This document shows positions 10,328 to 22,789 of a DNA stretch of 64,000 nucleotides, piece after piece. The stretch is taken from the NCBI GenBank assembly GCA_020310875.1, contig CM035422.1, positions 58,674,796 to 58,738,795 on the forward strand. Reading direction: 5' to 3'. The translations under genes and the position numbers were made by a program. The stretch's first letter is position 1; each line of letters opens with the position of its first letter. The notes under the pieces were generated by a model. The model was not told the origin of the DNA, did no database searches, and was given only the letters and a program-made list of their open reading frames with translations. Source of the DNA: Ceratopteris richardii (taxonomy: Eukaryota > Streptophyta > Polypodiopsida > Polypodiales > Pteridaceae).

Positions 10328-10933
10328 TGTTGGAACTCAAGGTCAAGCACAAGCAAGCACATCAGAAAGGTGGACACACACAAGAAGAAGGAGCAAGTAG
10401 GGAGCTCCAAGAAGTACATGTCAAATTTTTAGAAGAATCCCCTACAAAAATAGTGATTTCCATCACTAAAAACCATTCTATATACCATTTTCTATTTTTG
10501 TAGCTCCATTTTGTTCAAGCCGAGGAGTCCTTAATCTTAAGGAGTATTAGAAGTATCATCCTACCAATTTTCGTAATTTTTAGACGTCGTTTGAGCCCTC
10601 AAATAAGCCCTGGAAGCTAATTTTTAACTAGGCCGGACACTAGGTCTCGACAGGGCCAAAACTAGTCAAAAAAATATAAAAAGAGCTAGAGAGCTCATTT
10701 TTGAGGTTAGCTTGTTAGAGAATAGAGCTTTTGTAAGAGAACTCTTTTGCAATCAAAGCTTTCCATTGTTCCTCTCTTTGATCTTACCTTGTGCGCGTGT
10801 GTGTGTATGTGTGTGCATGTTTGTGTGCTTTCACTCACGCACTTGTGCCTTCACTTGCTCGTGGTCTTCATACTAGTCCTCACGTCTCTGCGGATTGACA
10901 AGTAAAGGAGGTGGTGATTACACTTGAGCTACA
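10328..10933 (+). repeat. 5' LTR of Ty3-type element B
   Basis: A 606-bp LTR (TGTTGG to GCTACA), similar on the opposite strand to the two LTRs of element A (607 and 608 bp); A and B are one family. TATAAA at 10675-10680 is the likely promoter element. A GT-rich microsatellite near 10797-10830 lies in the U5 half. The 3' LTR of B is not in the window. Confidence 0.85.
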
Positions 10934-10941
10934 CCAAATTT

Positions 10942-10959
10942 TGGTGTCGTTGCCGGGGA
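10942..10959 (+). promoter_or_regulatory. Primer-binding site of element B (tRNA-Asp type)
   Basis: TGGTGTCGTTGCCGGGGA differs at two C-to-T positions from the complement of the plant tRNA-Asp 3' end. Athila/Tat-type Ty3 elements of plants are known to use this primer. Confidence 0.8.
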
Positions 10960-11303
10960 GAGAGCTTCGAGGACGAGCGTTGTGATGGTAAGATCGTATA
11001 TTTGCGATGTTGGAAGGTAAAAAAACTGTCATTTCTATTCATTTTCTGATTTTTCTTCTTCATCTTCATCATCATCACCATCTCCATCTTCTTCCATCTT
11101 CTTCTTCATAGAAATTTCTTCGTTTTTAGTGCATTTCACCATTTTCATACCATCTTTCATGCATTATTGTGTGAGAAGGAGTGAGGAGGTGCAAGGGAGA
11201 GCAAGCGCTTGTGTTTTTCCATGATTTTCTGCACATACGGAGCTCGCCATTGCTTAGCGCTCAGAAATTTGAATTTCCCACCAAAAAACATGATTCTGAC
11301 TGA

Positions 11304-12240
11304 AAATTGCGATTTTCATAAAATTCAAATTTTTTCAAAAAAATACGATTTTCTATTTCCCGCCTAAAAGCTTTTTGAAAAGAACACGATTTTGGGGTCA
11401 TTCTCAGAATCGCGATTCTCTGGTTGTGCTCAAAATCGCGATTCTCTAAATTTCGCAAAAATACCATTTTGAGCAAAAACACGATTCTCTTTTGGCAATC
11501 GCGATTTTCAAAAACGTGATTTTCATCCAAAATCGCTATCTTCATGTCAACAACATGATTCTGAGAAGACACGATTTTCAGTGGGCTTAGAATTGCGATT
11601 TTCACAAATCATGATTTTCAGCCAAAAACAGGATTTTGTGAAAACACGCTTCTCTGTGGCTCCAACGATTTTCACAATTTTCAAAAAACACGATTTTCTA
11701 AGGTACAAAATCGCGATTCTCAAAGAAAGATTTTCATGTCAAAAACACAATTTTGTGCAAACACGATTTTCATTCAAAATCGCGATTCTGTGATCATTCT
11801 CAAAATCGCATTTTCCACGATTCCCACTCAAAATTGCGTTTTTCACGATTTTCATGACACGATTTTCAAGCTCGACTCAGCATCGCGATTGTCTCACAAC
11901 ATCGCGATTGTCTAGTCTCCAGGATCACGATTTTCATCAGTGCTCAGCATCGCGATTTTCATGATCCTTCAAAATCACGATTTTCATCAGTGCTCAGCAT
12001 CGCGATTTTCATGATCCTTCAAAATCGCGATTTTCATAAGAGCTCAACATCACGATTTTCAGACCCCTAAAAATCGCGATTTTCAGACCCCTAAAAATCG
12101 CAATTTTCATTCAAAATCGTGATTTCCAAGGTTGTCCAAAATCGCGATTTTCAGACCCCTAAAAATCGCAATTTTCATTCAAAATCGTGATTTCCAAGGT
12201 TGTCCAAAATCGCGATTTTCACACAAAATCGTGATTTTTC
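11304..12240 (+). repeat. Palindromic ATCGCGAT-rich leader array of element B
   Basis: Between PBS and gag, the motif AATCGCGATT and one- or two-base variants (often ACGATTTTC) recurs dozens of times at irregular spacing of about 15-40 bp. AAAATCGCGATTTT is a perfect palindrome. Short open frames over the array (for example 11261-11605 on the minus strand) are by-products of the repeat. The array lies in the untranslated leader of the genomic RNA. Confidence 0.85.
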
Positions 12241-12580
12241 CAAAAGGTCGTGTTTCCCTGTTTTGACCCCCAAGAGCTTGATTTGATAAAACTTTTTCAT
12301 CAAAAGTCCATTTTTTGAGCTCTTTAGCTCGTTGGAAAGCTCGTTGACCCTCACGTAGGACCAGGAACCCAAGGGGACTCCAAAGGATTTTGAACCATAC
12401 CAAGGGGAGATTTTGGACTCTTAACGAAAGCTTATGAACCTGAGATCTTGTAAACACCTAGGCAAGGATAGAAAAAACATTAGATCTTCTGAGGGTAGTG
12501 TCAACCTTACAGCTACGTCTTGGGCACAACAACTAAGTGGTTATCCTTAGGTACTAAGCTCTGACACAAGTGACTCAGAA

Positions 12581-14768
12581 ATGTCTTTTAGCATGGGGAA
12601 ACCTGTAGGTGGCTCAGGAAATGGCCATCTACAAACACCAAAAGGTCCCTATAAGACACAGTGGGAATATATTCGGACCAACCGATTAGGTGCTTGCATC
12701 TATGAGGATGGCCTGAGGCAATCAGTGGTCCAACTCAAAAATCTAGATCAACCCTTTGGACTTGAACACCCAGTAGTCAAGTTCGAAGAGGGTTCATACA
12801 TTGATAAGGAAGGAACCATGTATGTGGTCACCAACCTACCAGATAGGACCGATGAGTTTGGAAATATCATTCCTGAGAATGAGATAGGAGACCTAGAAAA
12901 AGGAAATGTAGGACAAGGACCCCAGACTCCTAGAGGTAAGTCAGTTTTGATTAGAGTGATCACTCCAGATTGGATCCCTCAAGACAACAAAAGCATAGAG
13001 CTATTCTTGAATAGAGAAATAGAGGAAGCCTTTTGGAGATTCAAGCCAGATCAATCTAGCCGATTGGGCATAGTCATCATCTATGAGTTCAAGGATCCAG
13101 AGATACCAGGCAAAGTTGTCTACCTGGATAACACATCAAAGAAAATGTTCTTGGTAATAGAACATGATAGACATGCATATACTTGGAAGAGTGAATTGAT
13201 TTTCCCTCCACCAAGGAGAGAGAGACATGAGGTACATTTTGCACACACTCTAGGTAGAAATAGCTTAGGATTTGAAAATGAAAGACCTGAAAGAGAGAGA
13301 CATCAAGCACATAGGCAACAAAGAGATGAACATGATTTTTGATTGCCTAGACCTGGAGAGCGACCAAGAACCCTTAGACCCACTCAAGTGATCAAGGCAA
13401 TGAAGAATTATTTTGACGGGACATGAGATCCTTATGATCATGTGGTCGAGTTCAAACAAGTGTTAAGAGCTGAACAGGTTGAGGATTTGTTCACCCAGTA
13501 TGAGGCATTTGGTTTGACTCTTAAGGGCACTGCCTTAGCTTGGTTTCAACCACTGAGTAGTCGCAACTATCGCGATATAGGTCAAGTGCTAGACGAATTC
13601 ATTGTAGAATTTTCCAAGAGTGATATCAGGCATAACACATCATCCTTGACCCACATCTTCAAGCAGACACCCCAAGAAATAGTACTTAAGGTTCAGACAG
13701 TACTTAGAAAGATGCCCTGTTCTAGAGTTGCCCACACCTGCCAAACAAGTGGCCTTGTTCTTAGATGGCTTACTGAGCACAAAGTTAAGATCATATGTGT
13801 ACATGAAAGAGCCTAGAAGCATAGAAGAGTGTGTGCGGACGTGCATTGACATAGAAGACAACTTGGGTGAGGAGTTAGGACTATCCAAACTCTATCAAGA
13901 CTCTGACAGTTCTACTAGTCATATCTCTAGAGCCTCCACTGAGCTGGATGAGATAGCAGAGCAAGTTGCCAAGAAGCTAGGAGTTCAAAATAAACAAATA
14001 CCAAGAGTCACCTCATTGAACCGGTGTTACACTTATGGAGGCGACCACATGGCTAATGTATGCCCATTGCACAACCAGAACATCAGAGAAAGGAATGCTC
14101 CATATTGCACTATTGAGAGAAAATACACGAACCACATCGCTCAAGATTGTCCATACAATAGACAAGCTGTTAGATAGAATTATCAGCAACCTTACCAACA
14201 GGGTAGGTATCAGAACCAATACCAACCGCCATATTATTGACCACAACAACAGTAGTATAAGGCACCATATAGGCCAAAACCAGTCCTAGGAAACCAACAA
14301 CCAGCGCCTGCCAATGTAATTCCAGTTAAGTATGCAGTGGCAGAAGAGAACCTTAATAGAGCATTGGTGCTAGTGACCCCATTGATCTCAGAGAATGACT
14401 CTCATGCTCATAGTTCAGACTACTCCCATGAAGGTAGTCCACATGCTTATTACACAGAGTCACCTGAACATAGTGAGATTTACCCCTATCAATATGAGGC
14501 ACCACCTATGGAACAAAATTGGGAGCTTGAATACTCCAATGTCATGTACACAAATGCTAACCCTAGGCCCCAATTGAGACAAGTAAGACCATAAGCCTCT
14601 AGAGGACCATGTTTCAGATGTCAGGGCGACCATTTCATTTGTGAATGTCCCCACCCATCAACTCTGGGACAAGGACAGGCTATCACAATACAAGCCTTCT
14701 GTCCCGAATGTCGCAAAAACCATCTCCATAGAGATTGTCCAAGAAACCCCTCTAGTGCATCCAAGATG
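12581..14768 (+). pseudogene. gag of element B, truncated
   Basis: Starts at ATG 12581 (MSFSMGKP), the same start as in element A. The first 253 codons run to a TGA at 13340. The capsid-like Retrotrans_gag region follows at about 13442-13880 (FTQYEAFGLTLKG and AWFQPLSS), with a frameshift near 13700. A knuckle near 14030 has its second Cys changed to Tyr. A TAG (14175) and a TGA (14238) precede the second gag part (14337-14768), which has two more knuckle sites. The frame ends abruptly at the 14769 LTR. Compared with A, about 1.7 kb including the protease is missing on the far side. Confidence 0.85.
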
Positions 14769-16258
14769 TGTTGGAAGTGAGGTAGGCCCTTAGGCTCATG
14801 TCACAGGTCCATGGTTCCATAGTTCCAGTCATGTACAACATTAATTCCAGCAATCTTCCATATTGACAAAACATGAACATATCACAACTTAATCATACAA
14901 ATGATGAGACAAAGATAGAGAAAGAATAGACGACATGTGTAAGGTGTTACGTAAGCCATCGCTTACTCATAGTATCATATATACCAATGTTCAATGTACA
15001 ATGTGGGAGCAAAATTCTCAACCATTCTATGTGATGAGAAATAGATGAATGAGTGAATGTACAATGTAACAAACATATTCAGATGTGTGGGCAGTAATCT
15101 GAATATACATGAGATGTGTGACCTAATAGGTTATAGAAGAGTGAATATGAGTGACTGAATGAGGAAGGATCAGTGTGAAACTGATGGTCAACAAACCTAC
15201 ATCTAAACTTAGGCTATGGAAGACCCTAAGTTAGATACGTGTGTGAAAAGATCACATACTTATAAAGTAGCATAGAATGCTAACAAGATTGTTGCCGGAA
15301 ATCCTCAAACTCATGTGAACACACCTTCTCATTAAAATATGCATAAAGCATATAAGTACTGATTCTCTTGTACCTATGCCGAAGAGGACTCCTTCTGGTA
15401 TGAACGCCACAGCCTCCATAAACTTCAAGTAGTACCTGTGTGCATAAAGAGAATATGTACCTGAATACTTAACATAAGATGTGAATCTTATGTTAATCAC
15501 CATCTAATGTCTTTGAAGTAGCCAGACATCTTCTTGTAGAAGATAATCTTCAACCTAACATCTTCTTGTAGAAGATGATCTTCAAATACATCATGTAGAT
15601 GGGTGATCCTCACCATCAAGCTGCTAATAATCAAGTCTTCTTGCCATGAACAAGAGATGACCTCCTCTCCATGAGCTAGAGTGTGAGCACACCCTTCATC
15701 TTCATCAAGAAGAATCACCAAGAAGAACTCCATAGCTGCTCCTCAACATGCTTCAAGTTAGCACCATGGCTGCCCCATGTGTTAGAAGAAACACCACCTC
15801 TATTGAGGTCCAAGCTCTAGAAAGCTTGTGTTGATCCTAGGTGAAGGATGATTATAAGTGACCCAAAGTACTTCTTTTATAGTATTTGATGATCCTTGAA
15901 AAGCTCATAATAAAGCACATAAAGCTATGCGATCGCACTTCTCCAAAAGCAAAAATTGTTGCGAAAAACCAAGTCCGTCCGCTGTCCGTTTTTGGCGCCA
16001 TTTAGCTATTATGAAATGCATGATAACATGACAAAAAATCTTCGCGCACGCCACTACGTCTCACGGGATTTGAACCCAGGTGGGTTCTTTGGAAGCCATA
16101 TGCTCTATCCACATGCCCACGCTGTTGTGTTGTACCAAGTACTAAACCCGTAGCTATAATTCCTGTGACCGCCCGTAGATTTTGAAGAGCAACTTGTATA
16201 ATGTATACAAGGAGTTGGATGCTAGACCATTTTGTCATTGGGACATTGTTTTCCAACA
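14769..16258 (-). repeat. 3' LTR of the young LARD-like element
   Basis: 1,490 bp. It contains an open 78-codon minus-strand frame (15497-15733) and other short frames repeated identically in the other LTR. None has a recognisable motif. Duplicated phrases (ACATCTTCTTGTAGAAGAT, twice near 15527-15580) and a tRNA-like segment occur within it. Confidence 0.9.
16066..16119 (-). other. tRNA-like module inside the LARD LTR
   Basis: On the minus strand GGTTCAAATCC (16066-16076) matches box B exactly. A partial box A-like TGGGCATGTGG lies upstream (about 16109-16119), followed by ATAGAGC as in many tRNA D-arms. The same module is present 4,459 bp away in the other LTR (20525-20578). The anticodon stem does not pair well, so it is treated as a tRNA relic. 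Confidence 0.5.
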
Positions 16259-16270
16259 ATCCCCCCTGCA
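16259..16270 (-). promoter_or_regulatory. Polypurine tract of the LARD-like element
   Basis: On the minus strand GCAGGGGGGAT directly precedes the 3' LTR. Confidence 0.8.
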
Positions 16271-19143
16271 ATGTCACAATGGTACAATCTGGACTGGAGC
16301 TGCAAACTGTCAAAGTTGCAAACAACCACAAGCTTCAAGCTTGTACTCCCGCACTTCAAAACTTGTTCTTCAAAAAACTTCTTCAAAATTGAATTTAACT
16401 TTCCTTCAAAAAACTTGAACTTGCTGAATATGAACCATAATACTTGAGAAAATATGCAAACTAGATATCCAATAGTGTACTCATCAAGCAGTCACTGCTT
16501 GACAACTGTAGCATGAACTGTCTCTGAACATGCTATCTCTTGTCTTCAAAAACCTGAAAACATACACTAGTATCCATATATTTGCATTTACCTTCCAAAA
16601 AAGTTTCTCAACGTACTTCTGCTGCGTCATGTAAATACACTAAAAATCAAGAACTGAATCCTGGAACCTGTGACTGTCAACTCACAGCTTAGTGTATTAT
16701 GAACACTGCTGGTTCATCTCTGACTGTACTCAACTCAATATGAGTCAAAAAATCTATGATGTCATCATGTCTTCATCCTTTAAATCCTTCATACCTCTTT
16801 CCTTCAGAACTTGGTATAAACATATATGTGCGCACGTCTGAAATATACCTTTCTGAAATATCAAGCTTCTCTTCAAATAGAATTCTGGAACCTTCTCCTG
16901 AACAGGAACATCCTAACAGGAACTTTCTCCAAACATTCTCCTTCTTCCTTCTTCTTTCAAAGCTGGAACATAAAGAGAACCTGACAAAGGAAATATAGGA
17001 ATACCTGAAATAGGAATAACTGTAGGTATGAATCTGCATTCTTTCACATATGGCTGAAAATAAGTCTTCATGTTTCATCACCCCCCTGGATGACTTAACA
17101 CTAGTATCCAGTATTCTTCAAATATATCAGACTTTATGAAATGTGGAACGTCTTCCTTCTTTCAATAAATCTGATCTTTAGTGATCAATACTTGTATCTG
17201 AAACAAAAGTTTTAGGATCCATATTTTTCTGTAACATAACAAGTATCTTCTTTTTCTCTGCAACACAAATCTGATAGAATCTGAATCTTTGACTTACTTC
17301 TTCCAATGCTAAGAACCTTATCAAACAAAGGATAGACAATTGAATCATAAATACTCAAGATCATACAAGATCTATCCAAGATCAATGATCTCTCCTGTGT
17401 AGAATCTGCTCTTATCAAACCTTCATGTCTGAATGTTTGATTTGCTACCTGAATGTCTCCAAGTGTCCATGCTTCTCAAAAAGTTGTAAAACTTTTCTTC
17501 AAACAAATCCTTTAAGGAATCTGAAATTCCTACTTGAACCATAAGTGGACTCTCACCTTGAGAACTCCAAAAGCTGCAAGTTGATACTTCATAACTTTCA
17601 TATTTTACCCGGGTGAAATGTGACAGTACCTGCTTGACTTTCTTTTGGCTAACTCCACTTCTCAATCAAGTTATAGGATATGATGGAACACCTTTTGGAA
17701 TACAAACATGTATCCAAAAATCTAGACAATCATTGAAAGTAGATTCTTCATTGACTCGTACATCAACAAGATTCTGAATATTCTGAAGTTTTCTGAAAAT
17801 ACTGAATATGAGGTAACCTTTTCCAAACATAAAACCTCAACCCAAGTCTTCAACATCTACTACAAAAAAATCTTTTACCTTAAGAGTTAGATAAAGAAGA
17901 AATATACTTCTCTGCAACTTGTCATATACCAAGTAGCTCTGTATTGACACTCCAAGAATTCTTTGAGGGAACATATAAGCTGCCTGCTTAAAAGCTTCAA
18001 CTAAAACATAACTCATACATATATGAGTTAAAACATATATCTGCTGCTTTTCTTTCTCTCAATGCAATTCTTTGTCAAATCTACTAAATCATGACCAAGT
18101 GTAATGCAAAACAAGAAACTGCTTCTTCTTTAAACAAGATGTTCTCGTAGACTTGTCTTTGGATGTAGAGGATAAAATAGGAAAAGTATATGGAAAATAT
18201 ATGAGAAAAGGAAGCCTTACTTTTCTTTTGGATATGATGGACTTTCTTCTTCTGCATCTTTCTTCCACCTGATGATGTTAACATCTTCAAACTTCACTTC
18301 CATACCTTTTGTTATCTTCATCTTGAAGTAGCAAACACCCTTGACCTCTTCAAATGAACTTTTCTCTTCCTCTAATGCTTAGAGTAAGAGATAAAACAAA
18401 CATGGTATATAAATGGAAGTTGAATATAGAAACATGTTTTATCAACTCCTCATATCAAAATTTTGCTTCAAATGTCTGAAATGACTAAATTCACCAATCG
18501 TTTGTCTGAATGATGAATTGCCCTTCTAGAGTTACCTTCTCTAGATACATTTGTACCTTGATATCCAACCAACTTACAACAGAAAATTGGCTGAAAAAAC
18601 TCATCTCATCTCTGCACTTGTCTTCTTAGATGAACTTTCTTGCCATGAAAGAGATCTCTCAAAACTTTCTAGAAAAACCTCTAGATACCTGTTTTGATGT
18701 AGCCTTTAACTTTCAAATAATGATAGTGTATAAAAGTACTCCTTGAATTTCTTCAAATCTCTTCATAACTGCTCTTCTAAGATATGACCTACAAATGATA
18801 ATCTGATAGTAGAAACTGATACCTGTGATTTGATGTTGATCTGATTTCTTCATCTTCTCTAAACCATTGTTCTTCCTTGAATTTGAAGTAGTCTTCTCTT
18901 CATCAAGTCTGGGTCTTCAAACAATACTTTTGTAAAGTATTTGCATACCCTTCAAAAATATTCGGCTGCTAACAGATCATCAACTTCATACTCCACACTG
19001 ATGAATGTAACTGAAGTGTCTAATTCTCAAATCTCTACTCATCTAGATTAAGTGTGTATGTCAAATGTCAAATGTTAGAAGATGCTTTCAAATCAAATGT
19101 TGTAAATCTGGAAGTCTAGGAACCTGGGATTATGAATGAGCCT
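16271..19143 (-). other. Non-coding interior of the LARD-like element
   Basis: About 2.9 kb of A/T-rich sequence with many CTTCAAA and CTGAA phrases. The longest open frames (about 100 codons at 16773-17081) have no recognisable motif, and gag and pol domains are absent. It is mobilised, if at all, by a helper element. A second polypurine-like block is near 17088-17098 (CCCCCCTGG on the plus strand). Confidence 0.75.
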
Positions 19144-19227
19144 TAATGCATTGATGCCAAAGATCTAAAGTTCTGTAACCAAAACCTTAGTGCTCTTATA
19201 CCAAATCCCTAAAGCTCTGATACCAAA
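19144..19227 (-). repeat. PBS followed by tandem degenerate PBS copies
   Basis: On the minus strand, directly after the 5' LTR, the sequence reads TTTGGTATCAGAGC, then TTTGGTATAAGAGC, TTTGGTTACAGAAC and TTTGGCATCAATGC at about 22-bp spacing. The first is the true tRNA-Met PBS; the others are two to four changes away. Confidence 0.75.
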
Positions 19228-20717
19228 TGTTGGAAGTGAGGTAGGCCCTTAGGCTCATGTCACAGGTCCATGGTTCCATAGTTCCAGTCATGTACAACAT
19301 TAATTCCAGCAATCTTCCATATTGACAAAACATGAACATATCACAACTTAATCATACAAATGATGAGACAAAGATAGAGAAAGAATAGACGACATGTGTA
19401 AGGTGTTACGTAAGCCATCGCTTACTCATAGTATCATATATACCAATGTTCAATGTACAATGTGGGAGCAAAATTCTCAACCATTCTATGTGATGAGAAA
19501 TAGATGAATGAGTGAATGTACAATGTAACAAACATATTCAGATGTGTGGGCAGTAATCTGAATATACATGAGATGTGTGACCTAATAGGTTATAGAAGAG
19601 TGAATATGAGTGACTGAATGAGGAAGGATCAGTGTGAAACTGATGGTCAACAAACCTACATCTAAACTTAGGCTATGGAAGACCCTAAGTTAGATACGTG
19701 TGTGAAAAGATCACATACTTATAAAGTAGCATAGAATGCTAACAAGATTGTTGCCGAAAATCCTCAAACTCATGTGAACACACCTTCTCATAAAAATATG
19801 CATAAAGCATATAAGTACTGATTCTCTTGTACCTATGCCGAATAGGACTCCTTCTGGTATGAACGCCACAGCCTCCATAAACTTCAAGTAGTACCTGTGT
19901 GCATAAAGAGAATATGTACCTGAATACTTAACATAAGATGTGAATCTTATGTTAATCACCATCTAATGTCTTTGAAGTAGCCAGACATCTTCTTGTAGAA
20001 GATAATCTTCAACCTAACATCTTCTTGTAGAAGATGATCTTCAAATACATCATGTAGATGGGTGATCCTCACCATCAAGCTGCTAATAATCAAGTCTTCT
20101 TGCCATGAACAAGAGATGACCTCCTCTCCATGAGCTAGAGTGTGAGCACACCCTTCATCTTCATCAAGAAGAATCACCAAGAAGAACTCCATAGCTGCTC
20201 CTCAACATGCTTCAAGTTAGCACCATGGCTGCCCCATGTGCTAGAAGAAACACCACCTCTATTGAGGTCCAAGCTCTAGAAAGCTTGTGTTGATCCTAGG
20301 TGAAGGATGATTATAAGTGACCCAAAGTACTTCTTTTATAGTATTTGATGATCCTTGAAAAGCTCATAATAAAGCACATAAAGCTATGCGATCGCACTTC
20401 TCCAAAAGCAATAATTGTTGCGAAAAACCAAGTCCGTCCGCTGTCCGTTTTTGGCGCCATTTAGCTATTATGAAATGCATGATAACATGACAAAAAATCT
20501 TCGCGCACGCCACTACGTCTCACGGGATTTGAACCCAGGTGGGTTCTTTGGAAGCCATATGCTCTATCCACATGCCCACGCTGTTGTGTTGTACCAAGTA
20601 CTAAACCCGTAGCTATAATTCCTGTGACCGCCCGTAGATTTTGAAGAGCAACTTGTATAATGTATACAAGGAGTTGGATGCTAGACCATTTTGTCATTGG
20701 GACATTGTTTTCCAACA
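19228..20717 (-). repeat. 5' LTR of the young LARD-like element
   Basis: 1,490 bp, colinear with 14769-16258 at a constant offset of 4,459 bp. Single-base differences are visible near 19748, 19793, 19847, 20242 and 20412. On the right, element B coding resumes at once. Confidence 0.9.
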
Positions 20718-21967
20718 ATTTGTGGATGTGCAAGGTTGCTGAGGAAGAGGAAAAATGCTTAAAGGCAAGAGAAGAAGGAACTTCTCCAGGAGATAGACCA
20801 ATTAAAGACCCAGCCTACACACCGATGATCTTTCCAGATGAGGAATTTGAGCCTCATGGTTGGGAAGAAATCTTAGCTACCATGGACATTGCAGTCAATG
20901 AAGAACAATGGAAACCTCATTGTGATGAGGAAGGTTATGATATTTGAGTGTTCATGTGTCAGCCCTTACTCGAAGAATGTGACCCTAGTGATGTCATAGA
21001 AGAAGAAGAGGATGACGATGATCTAGAGTCCATTGTGATGGATAGTTGAAGATGTCGGAGTATTTAATAAAAAAGAAGAAGAACCTCTCACAAGCATTAA
21101 AACTGTAAATTCAAAGGAGGGCAGTGAAGGAGGTCAAAAGAAAAAGAAAAGAAAAGTTGTGAAACAAGAAGAGGAAGAATCATTGTTTGAAGTACCAGAA
21201 AACTTCAAGAAATATGAAGTTGAAGATCAGAAAATTTTGGTATGAATGCCTAAGAGAGAGGCCATCATGGGAGAAGTGTATGATAACAAAGAAAAGACCA
21301 AAAAGATTGTAGTGACCATTGAAGAGAACGAAGAGCGATGCATGTACATAGGAGATGACCTAAGTGCACAAGAAGAAATGGAGCTCGTAGCTCTATTAAG
21401 GGAATATAGGGACGTGTTTGCATGGCATTATATAGACTTGAAGGGGGTAGATTCAAGAATATGCTCTCATACGATTCCCATGACTACTGACGCCAAGCCC
21501 ACCAAACAAAAGCCCTACACATATAATGACACTTATGCAGCTAGAATAAAAGAAGAAATCGATAGGCTGATTGAAGCTGGATTTATCTATGAGATTGAGC
21601 ATACTGAATGGGTGTCCCCCATTGTAGTGGTGCCCAAGAAGAATGGAAAGCTGTGAGTGTGTATCAACCTTAAAAAAGTTAATGCTGCTCCGATTTGAGA
21701 TAGTTACCCGCTTCCAATCACTAAACATCTTTTGGAGCGCATTGCAGGCAAGGACGTTTATAGCTTCCTTGATGGATTTTCCGGTTACAACCAGGTAGCC
21801 ATTGCCCCAGAAGATCAACACAAAACAGCATTTGCTACAGAGTGGGGAATCTTTGCATTTCGTGTGATGCCATTTGGGCTCACGAATGCACCTGCAACAT
21901 TCCAAAGGCTCAGGTGTCATGTCTCAAAGATTTATTGCGAAAGAGCTTGGAAGTATATGTGGATGAC
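20718..21967 (+). pseudogene. Element B acidic linker and N-terminal reverse transcriptase
   Basis: Resumes B pol after the LARD-like element. The acidic linker (20718-20947, EEFEPHGWEEILATMD) ends in a TGA and continues with deletions to 21240. An open frame at 21246-21656 reaches RT motifs (WVSPIVVVPKKNGKL). After a TGA at 21654, the frame continues through YSFLDGFSGYNQVAIAPEDQ and FGLTNAP to the start of the catalytic YVDD box. There it is cut exactly at VDD by the LTR of element A (21968). The C-terminal half of RT continues at 40807. Confidence 0.85.
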
Positions 21968-22574
21968 TGTAGCTCAAGCGTAAGCACCACCTCCTTTATT
22001 TGTCAATCCGCGGAGACGTGAGGACCGGTATGAAGACCACGAGCAAGTGAAGGCACAAGTGCGTGAGTGAAAGCACACAAGCATGCACACACATACACAC
22101 ACACGTGCACAAGGTAATATCAAAGAGAGGAACAATGGAAAGCTTCTATTGCAAAGAGTGCTCTTACAAAAGCTCTATTCTCTATCAAGCTGACCCCAAA
22201 AATGAGCTCTCTAGCTCTTTTATAGTTTTTTGAGTAGTTTTAGCCCTGTCCAGACCTAGTGTCCAGCCTAGTTAAAAATTAGGTTCCAGGGCTTATTTGA
22301 GGGCTCAAACAAAGTCTAAAAATTATGAAAATTGGTACGATGGTACTTCTAATACTCCTCAAGCTCGAGGACTCCTCGGCTTCAACAAAATGGAGTTATA
22401 AAAATAGAAAATGGTATTAACAATGGTTTTTAGTGATGAAAATCACTCTTTTTGTAGGGATTTCTTCTTAAAATTTGACATACACTTCTTGGAGCTCCCT
22501 ACTTGCTCCTTCTTCTTGTGTGGCCACCTCTTTGATGTGCTCCTGTGCTTTGTCCTTGACCTTCAGCTTCAACA
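21968..22574 (-). repeat. 3' LTR of element A
   Basis: 607 bp, TGTAGCTC to CTTCAACA on the plus strand. It begins directly after GTGGATGAC, the VDD codons of the B reverse transcriptase. Confidence 0.92.
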
Positions 22575-22590
22575 CTCCCCCCCTCTCGAG
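22575..22590 (-). promoter_or_regulatory. Polypurine tract of element A
   Basis: On the minus strand CTCGAGAGGGGGGGAG ends directly at the 3' LTR. Confidence 0.85.
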
Positions 22591-22789
22591 TCTGTCGTCC
22601 CTGACAGACCCTTGTTGTAGTGGTTATTCCAAGTAGTGCTTTGAGAGGGAGTGTCCCTTCTGTATTAACGAAAGTCGTCTGGCTTCCAGATGTGGTAGTG
22701 TTGGTTGTCCGGTTCTTCACTTGTCACTATGAGCCTTTGCAAGTTGTAGTCCCTTGGTATGTGCTTCTTCCTTGGATTCCAGCATGATT
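22591..22789 (-). other. 3' untranslated region of element A, before copia-4
   Basis: About 200 bases without a coding signal, ending in the target TGATT (22785-22789) duplicated by copia-4 insertion. It continues at 28454. Confidence 0.7.

Larger units (their letters stand above)
14769..20717 (-). mobile_element. Young non-coding LTR element (LARD-like), no target duplication
   Basis: Two 1,490-bp LTRs (14769-16258 and 19228-20717) start TGTTGGAAG and end TTCCAACA. By eye they differ at only about five positions with no indel, so insertion was recent. A tRNA-Met PBS next to the right LTR and a polypurine tract next to the left LTR give a minus orientation. The 2,969-bp interior encodes no recognisable protein. 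The flanks are AGATG on the left and ATTTG on the right, so there is no target duplication, and about 1.7 kb of host element B is missing at the site. Confidence 0.9.

Noticed and set aside
15252-15733. Two small minus-strand frames repeated identically at 19711-20192
   Set aside because: The identity is due to their position in two young LTRs; they contain no recognisable motif and have no separate evidence of coding.
16055-16130. A functional minus-strand tRNA gene in the LARD LTR
   Set aside because: Box B is perfect, but box A and the anticodon stem are poor.
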